Assembly: GCA_035079385.1 (NCBI GenBank)
Contig: JAVHKY010000061.1
Span: 744,001 to 808,000, forward strand
Direction: 5' to 3'
Origin: Aspidiotus rigidus
Taxonomy: Eukaryota; Arthropoda; Insecta; Hemiptera; Diaspididae
Length of the DNA stretch: 64,000 nucleotides
The notes beneath the pieces were generated by a model. It was given only the letters and a program-made list of their open reading frames with translations, had not been told where the DNA came from and did no database searches. Shown here piece after piece: positions 20,676 to 32,422 of this stretch (the stretch's first letter is position 1; every line of letters begins with the position of its first letter). Position numbers and translations under genes: made by a program.

Positions 20676-22093
20676 GTATCACAGAATGTGAAAAGTTTGT
20701 TGGTGAAAAAACTGATTCAAATTCCCTCTTTATTGTCTCTGAATCTCGACATGGGAAAAGTTCAAGAAAACACGGTTTATTCTCTAGTGAGTACAATACA
20801 AACACTTACTTGAAGCAAAATATTTTTGTAGGTAACTACATACCCAATCATTTGTGATCAAGAAAAATGTACAGCTACTTTACTTGAAAAAATTCTATAA
20901 ATGAAGAAAAAATTTCGAGGCGCGGCCGCTATTAAATTATTTTGTTGATTCAAACGATAGCCCTCCATAAAATTATTTATTTATTTTTATAAGTAAAAGT
21001 ACCTATTCCTATAGTGAGCCACCTTATCAATAATCATTTGCATCTGATATCCTATGATTTTTCATGTGAAGTGTCGACGTATTTTCTCTTTGTAGATGCG
21101 GGGGAATCTACTGGATCAAATAGTACCTGTTCTGTCGGTGCCAAATTTGGTAAATTACAATCATTGATAAAATCGACAACGTGCTCAGAGGTGTGGTATT
21201 ACCTAGATATTCGAAATTCTTATACGTACTTCAATCCCATCTTGTTTAGTTACTTTCTTTTTTTCTCTTTCTTCTTCAAATTTTCAGTTTTTTTTATTTT
21301 CTTTGTTTTTTGTTTTATTCAGAAATTGAACATTCAATTGAAGACTAGCCTGCACCCTCAGTTGTCAAAAACTTTCGATACTGATATAAGTTCGTGTGCT
21401 GCTGAATTCTCATCTGAATACGCAGCTACATCGACAATACATCAGGTCGTCAACGACGATCGTCCAAGTAGTTTTGGGTCGGCGCTGAATGAATTTGTGC
21501 TTGGAGAAGCGGAGCAGGTAGATATCGTCCATCCACGTCGTCGGCCAATCACTGCCGAAAAGGTCGTGACTTACGGTCATTTTGAAACGAATTCACTGCG
21601 GCTACAATCAAAAAGTAAATTCGAGCGAAGTGCACAGAACAAAGTGCGGAGTGCAGAAAATTTATTACCAACCGGGAACGTTGATCGTTCTGACGACGAG
21701 AACGCGTGTCCTAAATCGCATAATAAAGCGCGTTTAGGCGGTAGGAAACCGGCGAAGAAACTTTTGCTCTCAATCGACGACAACGACGAAGTCAATGCGT
21801 ATGCGGCGACTAGTAGTTTGGGCTACGACAGTAAGACAAATAATTATCATTATTCGCGTAGAAGTTCTTCGTCATTATCATTGAATCTGTCGTCGCTATC
21901 GCTGAATTCAAATAGCGTCATTGCTGCCACCGGTGATAAAGAAGATGACGAGAATCAATGCACGAATGAAGTGGTGCTATGCGAGGACGAAGATGAAGGC
22001 CGCTACTTCGAGCTGAATATTGTCGAGGAAGGCGGTTTCGAAACAGAAACTGAAGCATTACCGTCGCTGCTACAAATTGTATCCGCACCTTGA
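20676..22093 (+). CDS. 3' exons of an unrecognised host gene (311 aa visible)
   Basis: Three exons join in phase 0: 20676-20786 (acceptor GCGCAG, donor GTGAGT), 21096-21149 (TTTGTAG, GTAAAT) and 21323-22093 (TTATTCAG to TGA). The first two give Leu/Val-rich helical or leucine-repeat-like sequence (VKSLLVKKLIQIPSLLSLNL). The last is 256 residues, Ser-rich and probably disordered, with basic patches (GGRKPAKK) and an acidic C-terminus (CEDEDEGRYFELNIVEEGG). A reading that keeps exon 2 in the frame of the long ORF cannot be spliced to exon 3 in phase, which favours this model. Upstream exons are not visible; the LINE at 18.2-20.6 kb sits where the preceding intron should be. Function unknown. 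Confidence 0.55.
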
Positions 22094-22566
22094 TCACGTT
22101 GCTAGGTCTCGGCTTTTCTGGAGCGATATACCCGAGTACGTTAATTTGATGAATAGCAGCAGACCTGTCATCGACAGTGAACCGATTTTTAACCCTCAGC
22201 AGTGTTGAAAGAAAAATGTAAATACACGATTGTATCGTTTGAATGACGCTGGCTGCAATGCATCAACATATTGGAGTATCGAGCTATAGCTACCTCTGCT
22301 TCTCTACGTGTATGTGTACCTACATAATCCTACTCTTATCACATTTGATACATTTTGGATATTAAAACCTGGACCTAGTAATTTAACGTATCCGCGATGC
22401 GATAGCAGATCGATCGATTAACGAATGACCGTATTTTAATACGTCCCTTGAGCGTTATAATTTATGAGCGAATAAGGTAATACTCAAGATACCTGTCGAG
22501 CTGTATTGTCAGCTCCTTAACTCTGCAACGCGAAGTTGACAATCATCTTAAAATACGCCTGTTATC
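22094..22566 (+). other. Probable 3' UTR
   Basis: Non-coding sequence between the TGA stop and an AATAAA. I see no repeat match here. Confidence 0.4.
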
Positions 22567-22572
22567 AATAAA
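22567..22572 (+). terminator. Poly(A) signal AATAAA
   Basis: Canonical hexamer about 475 bases after the stop of the 20676-22093 gene. Confidence 0.45.
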
Positions 22573-22869
22573 ATTGGTTCGACTTCAATGGTTTCCAACA
22601 TTCTATCGGGCGTCTTTTGTGTTTAAAATGCATTATGTATGTACAGTTTACTTATAGGCTACGTATTTACAATGGGACAACAAATTTGTCCAAAGTGAAA
22701 ATTGGCCGACAGAAAGAAAAAACACTGAGAATCGACCGAGAGAAGAAACTCACTTGAGGAATTAAGTAATGGCGAAAGTTATTCGTATGGAAATTACCTG
22801 CGCGAACAAACTTGTATTAGAAATTAGACAGTGACAAAATTTTACAGTAGCCTACTTGAAGAAAAAAAC

Positions 22870-23460
22870 GAAGAAAAAAATTAGATGCCTGGCAGCGAGG
22901 AACCCGCTGTCCTGAGTCCCTTAGAGCCTGAAGTTTTTCCAAGTCTTGAAAATCATGACGTGACAACTTGAACTCGCTGCAATTTCAAGGAAGCCGTCGT
23001 CTTTCTCAGTCCCCCTCCTACCATATTTAGCTCGGAGGTCGGAATAGGTCGGAATTTTTCTAAGTCCTGCTCCCCTCTCCGTGACGTCATCAACCTCGCT
23101 CGCGCGTTCCTGAGAGTATACCCAACAAAAGGGATAGCGGGTTCCCCGCTAAAAACCAAATCGGTCGTCACTGCAGAGTTTGTAGTGGCGAGCGGGGAAT
23201 CCGCGAGACCCGTGTCTCGCTGTGGAAGTCGACACTTGGAACATGCATGCAAATGAGCATGTTTATTCATTCATGAAATAAATATGGTTTTATAGAGAAA
23301 ATAATTTATTCTAGTTTTTTAGCGCGGAGAACCAGCTATCTCTTTTGTTCGGGGGTACTTTCAGGAAACTTTTGCGTCCGTGGGCGGTCCAAGGTTGATG
23401 ACGTCATGGGGGGCTTAGAAAAAAATTTCGACTCTCCAGCTATACCGGGTGGACCAAAAA
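22870..23460. repeat. Dispersed repeat family, copies 22.87-23.46 and 25.6-26.4 kb
   Basis: Shared blocks include AAGGAAGCCGTCGT, CTCCTAYCATRTWTAGCTCG, the GATGACGTCATC stretch, and a GAGAGCGGGTTCTCCGCTAAAA-like block. The blocks recur near 22978-23150, 25635-25695 and 26255-26370, and in inverted order near 23320-23450. GC content is higher than the surroundings. Not coding; the element type cannot be named. Confidence 0.55.
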
Positions 23461-23479
23461 TATGTTACCAGTTAAATGG

Positions 23480-24010
23480 GAGTTTGCGATAAATCTGTTC
23501 TAACGCAAAAACGTGAAACGTTAGGAGTATACTTCAAATCTACGAAATGTGCATCTCAATTTTATCTTCAATTTGCGCCCCTAAGTAACATTTTACGGTT
23601 TTTTGAACCAAGTTGTGGACCAAAATGTGCCAAAAATTTACAAATTTGCCAAGACTTCCGAAGTAAGAAATTAAAAATTCCATCACTTTTTAACTTCGTA
23701 GGGTTATTCAGGTATTTTTTACGGAATCAGCGTTAAATTTCATCATGGTAGTAAGTATTTTTTACTCACGTAACATGAAAACTGTTAGAGTCACGAAATA
23801 TAAATATAATTCAAAGACCACAGAAATAATGTGAGAAAATTAATCAATTAATAACGGTTTTGAAGAGCGCGACTCTGCGACGTGGACCATCTTCAACGTA
23901 ATATTGAAATTGGTAGAAGGATAAAAAGAAAAATTACAACAACTGGTAGATACATGCAAGATGAGTAATGACTAAAAGCTGAGCTGTATAGATAAGTTCA
24001 GGAGTCGTAT
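23480..24010. other. No gene recognised
   Basis: AT-rich sequence with no supported coding region. An open frame at 23476-23736 shows no family features. Confidence 0.35.
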
Positions 24011-24014
24011 TTCA

Positions 24015-24303
24015 GATTGTATCGGATGAAGGGATTTAGAAATACAGCAGTCAAATCATTGAGAATGCCGGATCCGGAAAGGTTTGAGCGATGAGCAGCC
24101 TCTAGGGTGTAGATTTCTTCTAGTCGGTTCATGTGATTTCCTTTCTGACAGAAGTGTAGGATGGTAGTTTTAACGTCGTCATAATTATGAATTTTTTCTT
24201 TGCAGTGTCTAGCCATAGCCGAAGTCGTATCGTTCGATGAAGAAACCATCTCCAGACAGGGCGTGGTAACCTTGCTCCAATCGTCGGAGTGAACCTGCCT
24301 CAA
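24015..24303 (-). pseudogene. GIY-YIG endonuclease fragment, Penelope-like
   Basis: The minus strand encodes SAMARHCKEKIHNYDD, then ILHFCQKGNHMNRLEEIYTL and NLSGSGILND. This matches the C-terminal part of GIY-YIG endonuclease domains in Penelope-like elements: a catalytic His-containing helix, the ILH...KG..LN.LEE pattern and a final LND. The GIY-YIG strand and any RT part are absent nearby, so this is a 3' remnant. Confidence 0.6.
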
Positions 24304-25420
24304 TACGGACAGACCAAAACTTCCCTACACGATTGCCACCAAGCAAGGCGCAGTACACTAATGCTTCTAACTAATACGACCGGCTAGCTCGCGGTAGTAG
24401 AGCATGTCCAGTTCAGGGACGTGAAATCACCAGGAAGGACATGTGCACAGAAAAATTTAGGCAAAACAGGGTTAGATTTCTCAGTAATCTTCCGACTCAT
24501 TGACGAGAGGTATCAATTAGGGGCAAATGAGATAAGAAATATTACCACATCCCCGACCCAAACACGAAGAGAAAACTGAAGAAAAAAAAACTATTGGGTT
24601 TCCCTCTCCCCCTTCCCTTACATCCGAGTGAGTGTCAAGGCATCACGCTTCGAAATACGAAGACTGTATCCCGTCTAACAATTCATTTCCGTTCTCAGTT
24701 CCCTCCTATAACTTACACCATCATCACAAAAAGACAAATTTCATCTAGAGTCTCTAATTGGGTTCATATCGCTCCGGTTGTGCTCGTAACAGATTGGTGA
24801 TAACGATTCCCAACTCGGTGTAATTGAGTGATTCGTAAATAATTACACTAACCTGGAGATTCAGTGACTAAATATAATTATTTAAAAATAACGATACTTC
24901 TTGATCATTAAGCGTCTCGAGAATAGATGAAGAATCTTCCCGTCGCTACTGCAGATGTCCGCGCAATGATCTAATGAAGCATGTGGTGATGACTCCGGAG
25001 CGAAAGATGAATGATATTGTGTATGAAAACAGTCGATAAGTTGGAGAACAACTCCGGAACAAAAAATCGAATTAAATGTTCGTCAAGGAGAAATATTCTT
25101 CAGTTTTATAACCAATTAATTAAATATTTACAATCGGATACAAAATTTCACCACGTGAACAGATTTTCTTATTTTTCCAAGGGAGAAATCTTGACTTCCT
25201 TTCAATTAGAATTAATTAAATAACAGTCGTGAATTTACTTCTACGAAGTCAAAAACATACAGCGTATGTTAGCAATAGAATTGAACTGCTTCATTCGACC
25301 ACCGCCCGGTCGGTCGGCGATAGCGATGAGAAGATTTGGGAAAATCCCATAGTAGTGCGTACAGTGATAGTAGAAACCTGGCCTATCACACGAGCTATAT
25401 ATGATACGAGGGGGACGTCG
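24304..25420. other. No gene recognised
   Basis: I see no supported coding region or clear repeat in this stretch. Confidence 0.35.
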
Positions 25421-25429
25421 TAAAATTTT

Positions 25430-26195
25430 GACCTCTAAGCTATATATGATAGGAGAGGCACTTGAAAAATTTTTGACTCTCGAGCTATATATTTCGAAGT
25501 CCTTGAAATAAGACCAGGTCACTGATGACGTCCTGTTTTATACTAGGCTTATAGTAGGTCTAGGCTTCCTTGAATTCTCAATACCAAATCCAATTTGACT
25601 CATAGAACAGGTTCCCTGCATCCTTCATTTAACTTCGTTAAGGAAGCCGTCGTTTTTCCGAGTCCCCTCCTATCATGTATAGCTCGAGAGTCAAAATTTT
25701 ACCTGTCCACTCTCAACCTATATGTGAGGTAGAATATGGAAATGGGGTGAAGAACCAAAAATTCATTTTTCCGTTCATGACCAATTTATATGCACAATTT
25801 CACGTTCTTTCCAAAATGGTACTGATTATGGGGCACATAACAAACCACCTTTAGAGTATAAACAAAAATACTTGACGCGTCCGTATGATTTGGAATGCCC
25901 GTTGGAATTTTCAACTCTCCGTCACGCAATTTTTCGTTTTGGTCGTTAACCCTATTTCTTGATTCCACCTCACATATATGATGAGAAAAAGCCTTTGAAA
26001 AATTTCGACTCTCGAGCTATATATATGTATAAATTATCTTGAAATCCCTAAGATAGGTCCAGGTCACTGATGACGTTCTATTTTATACTACGCTTATAGT
26101 AGGCCTCGGCCTCCTTTATACTGGCTTCATACTAGGTCTAGGCGGCCTTGAATTCTCAATACCAAGACCAATTTGACTCGCAGAACAGGCCTTGC
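25430..26195 (+). repeat. Direct repeat of about 200 bp
   Basis: Copy 1 (about 25430-25613) and copy 2 (about 25975-26190) share GACTCTCGAGCTATATAT, CCAGGTCACTGATGACGT, TTATACTA.GCTTATAGTAGG and CCTTGAATTCTCAATACCAA in order. Copy 2 has an extra internal duplication of the TATACT..GGCTT word. Shorter AGCTATATATGAT units near 25390 and 25440 suggest earlier tandem growth. Confidence 0.75.
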
Positions 26196-26412
26196 GTTTT
26201 CCTATAGCCCCTTTCTATCTACATACCTCGAAGGTCGAAATTTTTCCAAGTCCCATATAACCTTAGGTTGATGACGTCATCAACTTCGGACCACTTGTGC
26301 TCGCGGACGCGAAAACTTCCTGAAAGTCCCTGCCCCCCTTCCAAAGGGAGAGCGGGTTCTCCGCTAAAACTAATTTAAAAGGAATTTTTTATACGTGCAA
26401 GGATAATTATGC

Positions 26413-26496
26413 AAACGAAGAAAACGAAGGCTTTTCCCGCACAAATTTTTAAATATTAAAAATTTGTGCAGGAAAAGCCTTCGTTTTCTTCGTTTT
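26413..26496. repeat. Short near-perfect inverted repeat (hairpin)
   Basis: Arms of about 38 bp meet with almost no loop. The left arm begins AAACGAAGAAAACGAAGGCT, and the right arm ends with its reverse complement. Related words (GCGGGAAAAGCCTT and a TCCTTGCACG block) occur near 47450-47490, so this is a dispersed element. Confidence 0.85.
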
Positions 26497-26540
26497 TAAA
26501 ACTAATTTCTTATCATTCACCAGTAATCACGTTCCAAACT

Positions 26541-26734
26541 AAGGACCTAGAGGTATTCTCGTTCGATGTAAACAAACATGGCGCTGGATGTAGTAATCCG
26601 ACTCGGTGAAAAATCAAGCGGTGGTGGCGGTGGAGTTGTTATTATCAGCACCACCACTAGATTTTTCATCGAGTTGGATTACTACATCCAGCGCCATGTT
26701 TGTTTACATCGAACGAGAATACCTCTAGGTCCTT
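26541..26734. mobile_element. Foldback/MITE, 194 bp
   Basis: Near-perfect arms of about 75-80 bp start AAGGACCTAGAGGTATTCTC and end with its reverse complement, around a short loop rich in GGTGGTGGCGGTGG. Flanks TTCCAAAC and TTCAAACA are similar but not a clean duplication. The structure would form a long hairpin RNA if transcribed. Confidence 0.85.
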
Positions 26735-27961
26735 ATTCAAACAGATACTTAGAGTCGATATTTCATAGGGAGAATTGTAATGGCGGCAAAGAAACATCTC
26801 TTAACCGATAGTTCCTGTTGACGATGTTGTAAGAGATAATTGTCATATCAGGCGACGTCACATCATTCACACGATTTCCTTGTATCTTCTCTTGTTTTTG
26901 GTCTTCGCCCATCCGTCCTCTCATTTTTTATCTTTCGCTCAGTAATGGTATTGAAGTTTTAGAACGAGCACCGAAACTACGCATATCGCATCACCACACC
27001 TTGATACGATCCATTCCCATCTTTATAAATTAATAGAAGCCTTTGAAAAAAAAACAATTATCAACTGAAACAAGCAGCGTCTCAAATATGAAGCCGCGAC
27101 TGTACGATTGGATCGAGCTGTGTTGACATTCAATATTGATGATCGAAGTGGGAAGATGACATTGACGGTGGCGATGAATACCTTTTCAGTATTGATTTAA
27201 ATATTTTCGGTCTTTTTAACGTATAAATTACGGGACATCTTTTGATTTTGGAATTTACTTACTTTATCGTACCTATGTAAGGTTTTCTCCTGTTCCTTCT
27301 CGCCATCGCACTTTCTGTTTCATTTCCTCGCGTATCTCCCTTTTTCTTATCTGGTTGTACTGGCCGGCGTCATGCACGTCTAAACCAGATAGGTTGCTCT
27401 TGTTCTTTCGTTGGAACTGATTTGTACGGTGTTCGTTTCGATCACTCTTTTCTTTTCTCGCTTGTATATTGCTTCATCATATCGCGCTCTAGTCGCACGA
27501 AGCGACATAGTTTTGAATTCACTTCGAATAAATAAAAGTGCATTCTACTAGTATTGTGCGACTGTTTATTTACCTCGCCAGATCTTACACCTATACCTTT
27601 ATATTTTCTAACTGTTCAATTTTGTAAAATTTATATCATTTTCCAATATTTTAATTTTGTAACACCTAAATTTCGCCCTGTTCAAATTTCGTACTTCCAT
27701 ATTTCAGCAAGCACTATTTTCTCTTGGTCAATTTTCGGTGTTTTTTTTTTCTTCCGTACCTATGTCAATTTTCGCTCGGACAAATTTTATGAACTCTTTC
27801 TACTCCTATTTAAAATCTGATTTTGCTCTTCCTTTGTTTTTAGTGAGCACAGTCATCATTTTTCAAAGATGTCGCATGTTTCAATTGTAAAAACTGATGT
27901 ATTTGTGCTCGGAAGTTGATGACCCGATTCTAGGGAATAAAAGACACCCGTTGATACATCT
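26735..27961. other. No gene recognised
   Basis: No supported coding region; small open frames lack family features. A (T)n-C-rich stretch lies near 27740. Confidence 0.35.
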
Positions 27962-27969
27962 ATTTATAT

Positions 27970-28237
27970 CAGTTGTTCTTAACCTTTTTGAATTGGCGAA
28001 CCACTTTGAAGTGACAGAAGTTTCTGCGGACCCTTAAAATTTGTTAAAAGCTTTTCACGGTCTCCTTTAAAATTTATAGCTTCCTCATATTTCCGATTTC
28101 GTTGTAATTCAATAGTTCTGAAATTTTTGTTCTATTTCATCTTATTAAATTGCGACTTTTTTTAGAAGTCTCGCGACCTACTTTCGGGTGCCCTGCGGAC
28201 CACTTGTGGTCCGCGGACCCCAGGTTCAGAACCACTG
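27970..28237. mobile_element. hAT-type MITE, 268 bp, 8-bp TSD
   Basis: The ends CAGTTGTTCTTAACC and GGTTCAGAACCACTG are imperfect inverted repeats of the CAGTGGTTCT type common to hAT elements. ATTTATAT stands at 27962-27969 and again at 28238-28245, a perfect 8-bp target duplication as expected for hAT. Internal sequence has no coding potential and includes a GTCCGCGGACC palindrome near the right end. Confidence 0.93.
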
Positions 28238-28347
28238 ATTTATATAGAAGTTATCATTTCAGTTTTCAATATCAATTTATGTACCACAAAGTATAATATT
28301 GTGACTGCATACATACTGACTATCCACCTAAAATTGTACTGATTCAT

Positions 28348-28608
28348 GTGCTGCTTACGCGGCTGCTAAAATTTTACTCCTTCCTGAAATTAAGTATCAC
28401 GCTTGTCCTATCTCGGAATGTTCGGCTCTTCAATTTATTCTATGAATTGAATAGGAAAAAAGGTGTAATTATTCCTTTGAAATATGTGTACAAAGACGTT
28501 CAAATATACAAACACATGTTTTCAAAATTCTTCCAAAATGAACATTACATGAAAATTGTACAACGATCTATGCAAAAAGTCGTTGATTACAGCTCTAGTA
28601 ACAATTAA
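28348..28608 (+). CDS. Hypothetical ORF, 86 aa
   Basis: The ORF ends with a Lys/Tyr-rich helical stretch (YVYKDVQIYKHMFSKFF, then MKIVQRSMQKVVDYSSS). It lies between two MITEs, with no acceptor or partner exon that I can defend. It could be a relic of a transposon or host exon, or chance. Confidence 0.2.
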   Translation: MLLTRLLKFYSFLKLSITLVLSRNVRLFNLFYELNRKKGVIIPLKYVYKDVQIYKHMFSKFFQNEHYMKIVQRSMQKVVDYSSSNN

Positions 28609-28617
28609 ACAGCGGAG

Positions 28618-28781
28618 CTGACAGCGTTTCGGCCGTGTGGCGTGGAATAGCCACATTCTGAAAAAAAAAAAAAAAAAAAAAAGACACTGTCGTTTCTACC
28701 ATAAAACAGTAGCAGAAACGAGAGCATTTCTTTCAAAAAGTGGCAATTTCACGCCACGCCACGCGGCCGAAACGCTGTCAG
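28618..28781. mobile_element. Small TIR element, 164 bp
   Basis: Terminal inverted repeats of about 28 bp begin CTGACAGCGTTTCGGCCG and end in the reverse complement. The interior contains an A-run at 28661-28682 and an inner inverted pair (GTCGTTTCTACC / GCAGAAACGA). No clean target duplication is seen. Confidence 0.8.
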
Positions 28782-29139
28782 ATATACTGTTCAATTGTTT
28801 GTAGGGAGCGAACAAATGCATGAGATTTTGAATCGTTGAACAAGAATGATTGACGATTACCTATATAAAGAAACGTTTGGAATGACGCGTGATTTAAACG
28901 TGCATGTCTCAATATCGCCATCAGTTGATTGTTGTACAATTTCTAAATACATCACGATTTTCCTTGTTTTTATCGGAGTATGCGTTGATATGCGAAATCA
29001 CCTGCTCATCCTCAAAATATCCCCTACCGACCAAGATATGTGCTAACGAGCGAAATATGCCAAAATATGCAATTTGAAATGTTACAGACTTGTTCAGGGG
29101 GTTCTAAAACGAATTTATCATTAATTCTACTCCAGTAGT

Positions 29140-29840
29140 AATGGCGGGTCTTTAACCTACCCCACCCAATCAGATGAACAACCATATTATTTTTTCGTAA
29201 AAATCTGTACCCAAATTTTACCCTAAAAATATTACCACATAATTTATTCTAGAATTGATTATTTACTCTCAAAAACGAGTCCTAGTATTTTTGATGGGTA
29301 CAAGTGTGCAGACATAAATAAATGAAAATATTTAGGCTTACCGTATTTAGCCTTCCTCTATCAGAAATTAGCATACCTAAATCATTTTCACCAAGACTGG
29401 TACCCAGTAAAATCCTGAGTTAAGACGGGTCTCTAACCCATCTCCACCAACCAGTTGAATAATATTTTTTATTTAGAACGGGTCTTCACCCCACACAACC
29501 CACACGGTTTGTAAAACCGTGGTTTTCCTTCAAAAATCTGTTCCGAAATTTCAGCCTGATATGCATAAAAATTGAATAATTGTTCGCTTATTATTTTTTG
29601 AAGCGCACAAAAATAGGTACGTATATTTACCCTTACTTTACCATTTTCCCACATTTTCGCACTTGATAAGGTACAGGTTGATATATATTTTTTCAACAAT
29701 TTTCCATCTATTCATCAAATCCATAAATTCAAAACAAAACATGCAGGTTAGTGTGAATATCAAGTTCTCATGTTTTCGAGACAGGGTAGTTAAAAAATTT
29801 CGAATCTAAAGGGTCTTTAACCCACACAGTCCACAACCCA
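29140..29840 (+). repeat. Degenerate tandem units starting GGGTCTTTAACCCAC
   Basis: The head word recurs near 29147, 29430, 29484 and 29809. After it come similar blocks: an AAAAATCTGT word followed by an A/T tract, ACCACATAATTTATTCTAGAATTGATTATTTACTC-like sequence, and ATTTAGGCTT. Units are roughly 330-370 bp and strongly diverged. The same family lies inverted at 3840-4480. Confidence 0.6.
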
Positions 29841-29841
29841 A

Positions 29842-30478
29842 AATTAAGTATAATTCTTTAAACAAAAACAATACAAAAATTCAACGTGAAAATATCACCC
29901 CACAATTCATTTTAAAATTGATTATTTATTCTAAAAATTTGATCATATTATTTCTAAAGCTCACGTTTGCGCAGGCTGTATAGGTATCATTCAAAATATT
30001 CCGATTTATTTAGGCTTTCTCTTACAGAAAATCGCCGTATTATTTTTAAGTTACAAAGGTTTTTTCCCAAAATTAAGTGTTTTTACAAGACACAATATTG
30101 ATACCCACCCGAATCAATTGAATAGTCGTATTTCTTATTAAAAAAATTAATACCAAAAATGTGTTATTCTAGTCGTTTGAAATCAACAATACAATATGAT
30201 AACCAAGGTAGGGACTTTCTAAAATTTATTTTATTCATAAATCATTGCCCACGTGTCACTTCTAACTTAAAAATAATACGGCGATTTTCTGTAAGAGAAA
30301 GCTTAAATAAATCGGAATATTTTGAATGATACCTATACAGCCTGCGCAAACGTGAGCTTTAGAAATAATACGATCAAATTTTTAGAATAAATAATAATCA
30401 ATTTTGAAATGAATTGTGGGGTGATATTTTCAGGTTGAATTTTTGTATTGTTTTTGTTTAAAGAATGATACTTAATTC
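29842..30478. repeat. Large inverted repeat, arms of about 212 bp
   Basis: Left arm 29842-30052 and right arm 30264-30478 are near-perfect reverse complements: the arm ends AATTAAGTATAATTC / GAATGATACTTAATT pair, as do the inner ends TTATTTTTAAGTT / AACTTAAAAATAA. A loop of about 211 bp separates them. The arms are built from the GGGTCTTTAACCC repeat unit, so one unit seems to have been duplicated in inverted orientation. Confidence 0.88.
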
Positions 30479-30929
30479 TTGAACTTTTGTTTTAAAGTAC
30501 CAAAATTGGTATCGAATACCTATAGGAGAACGTTTTTCCAAAGATTTCACAGTTCGCCTAGAGTTACACATCATCTGTTTCTATCCAGTGTATTCTGACT
30601 TGAAAACATTTCAACTCGTAAGTATATCTAATATTTATGTAAGACGAGAAATTCAAAGTCTGACTGAAAACACTTTATTGACTTGATAGGAATTAATATT
30701 CGAATCGAGAACAAAATATGCCGTTGCAAAATGGTGTGTAAAATGTACAAAGTACAAAAAAGAAAAGAAAACAAAAATATAATTAGTACCTAAGTTATAT
30801 GAAGTCACGAGAAGTGCGAGTGCGCTTATGAAGTGAATTATATTAAGTGAATTATATTAACTAAAATAAGATGACACGAAATTTTAAGCGTCGCAGGAAA
30901 CCCTAACTAGAAATGAATATTTTCATAGA

Positions 30930-31030
30930 TAGAAGGAAGTACGTGAAAAATTTGGTCTATGGATGGGACACGAACCCGTATCTTCAGTCTGCCGGACGGG
31001 TGCCTTTGAACTCGGGCGGGAAGTGGAAAT
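30930..31030 (-). repeat. tRNA-derived SINE-like head
   Basis: On the minus strand, GAGTTCAAAGG (31013-31003) fits an RNA polymerase III A box except for its first base, and GGTTCGTGTCC (30976-30966) fits a B box except at one position, spaced as in tRNA genes. Between them the GTCCGGCAGAC arm resembles the anticodon arm of the tRNA-like sequence at 50229. Acceptor pairing is poor, so this is a SINE or tRNA relic. Confidence 0.45.
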
Positions 31031-31079
31031 ACATGATTATATGACTATTGAAAGTTGGAACGTTATGAGCTCTCAACAA

Positions 31080-32145
31080 GCATCCTGTACCAGGCTGGAA
31101 GAGGTTCGTGCCTAGTAACTAGACATTAATTGTGAATAAAACGCAATACGAAAACACTCCTCTACTTCCTCACGCAAAAACTACTTTTCTCTAGAATGAA
31201 TAGGGAATATTATTGTAAAACTTTGTAAAACAATCCACTTATGAATCGATATATTGCATCGCGAATCGAAAGATGCGTAAACAACATCTGTGAACGATGA
31301 TTGGAAGGCTGAAGAAAAGCAATCCGTCACTTTTTATACCTACATACTCCTATCGCAAAATCTATATTATTAAAAAATATTTATTCTAATAATACTATTA
31401 TCTTTCGAGAATTCATTTTATCATGATGTAGGCCTAATTTGAAACTTGGATGACTCGAAACACAATACACACTAGCTACCGATACACGAACCAATAAGTT
31501 TAGAAATCGTCATCTACTATCACTCATATTTGTCTGATCAAAATCAATTTCAATAGCTTCTCATTGCTTATGTACTGACCAAAAACAATATAATAATGCG
31601 TTCTCAAACTACCAGCCATTCCATAAATGATTCCACAGTTTCTCTCATAAAGTATGTTTTCGTTCCAAACACAGTTCCTCTTTCTTTTTTAAATAATATC
31701 CATAGTTTCGTTCGTAAATTCTATCAGCTTTACTATAACTGCACACAATGAACAAATGTAGAATTCGCCAATTTACAAATAATAAGTATTTCTGTACACT
31801 CCTTTCTCGTCTTCTCGATCGGCTGTTTCATCTTCAATCAAAGAAGAAAACAAATAATATTACTATAGGAATGGGCTATACAGTATTTGTTATCATCTGA
31901 ATCATATTTTCGCCACACCTCTCACTTTTGATAAATCTGTTGAAAATATTTGGTATCACTGTGCCAACATCTGTGGCACACAGTTCGACCAAATCTAGCC
32001 TGCTCCATTCATCATCAACTCACGCTGTCATCTGGTTCCCATGAGGCTGAACTTGGAAAAAAAAAAAGCGATTGCAATAGGTTCTTTGCTCGAAGAGCAC
32101 GAACCTAAAAACAAAAATCCGCTCTGTCGTGTAATAGGTAGGTAT
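31080..32145. other. No gene recognised
   Basis: AT-rich sequence with no supported gene, ending at the CTTAC target site of the copia element. Confidence 0.35.
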
Positions 32146-32150
32146 CTTAC

Positions 32151-32413
32151 TGTTGGAAATATCGATGTTTATAGCAGAGAAAATTCGGTAGAAGATAAAT
32201 AACAAGACGAATCATTCGTAGAGATCGGATATATTGAAAGTGAAAAGAAGCAATACAGAACAGCAGATCTCATATACATCGCTTCGTGTTACGAGCGGAT
32301 TATTGCCAGTGCTGCCATACATCTGTATCTAGAATTTCTCATGATACAGGATATCATTTACGCTACGTTAGAAAGAGAGAGAAGAGTGAGATGGAGGCAG
32401 CATTATTTCTTCA
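32151..32413 (-). repeat. 3' LTR of the copia element
   Basis: 263 bp, begins TGTTGGAAAT and ends TTTCTTCA on the + strand; no mismatch seen with 37728-37990. Confidence 0.95.
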
Positions 32414-32422
32414 CTCCCCCTC
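32414..32422 (-). other. Polypurine tract of the copia element
   Basis: On the minus strand GAGGGGGAG directly abuts the 3' LTR, the classic site for plus-strand priming. Confidence 0.8.

Noticed and set aside
18581..20691. Plus-strand ORFs across 18.5-20.6 kb
   Set aside because: They are shadows of the minus-strand LINE coding sequence and contain no family motifs.
21014..21322. Reading the whole 21014-22093 open frame as one exon
   Set aside because: The middle translates to a Phe-rich run from a pyrimidine tract ending in TTATTCAG, which is an intron end.
26578..26811. ORF through the 26541-26734 foldback
   Set aside because: It reads across two complementary arms of a hairpin, so the open frame is a by-product of the repeat.
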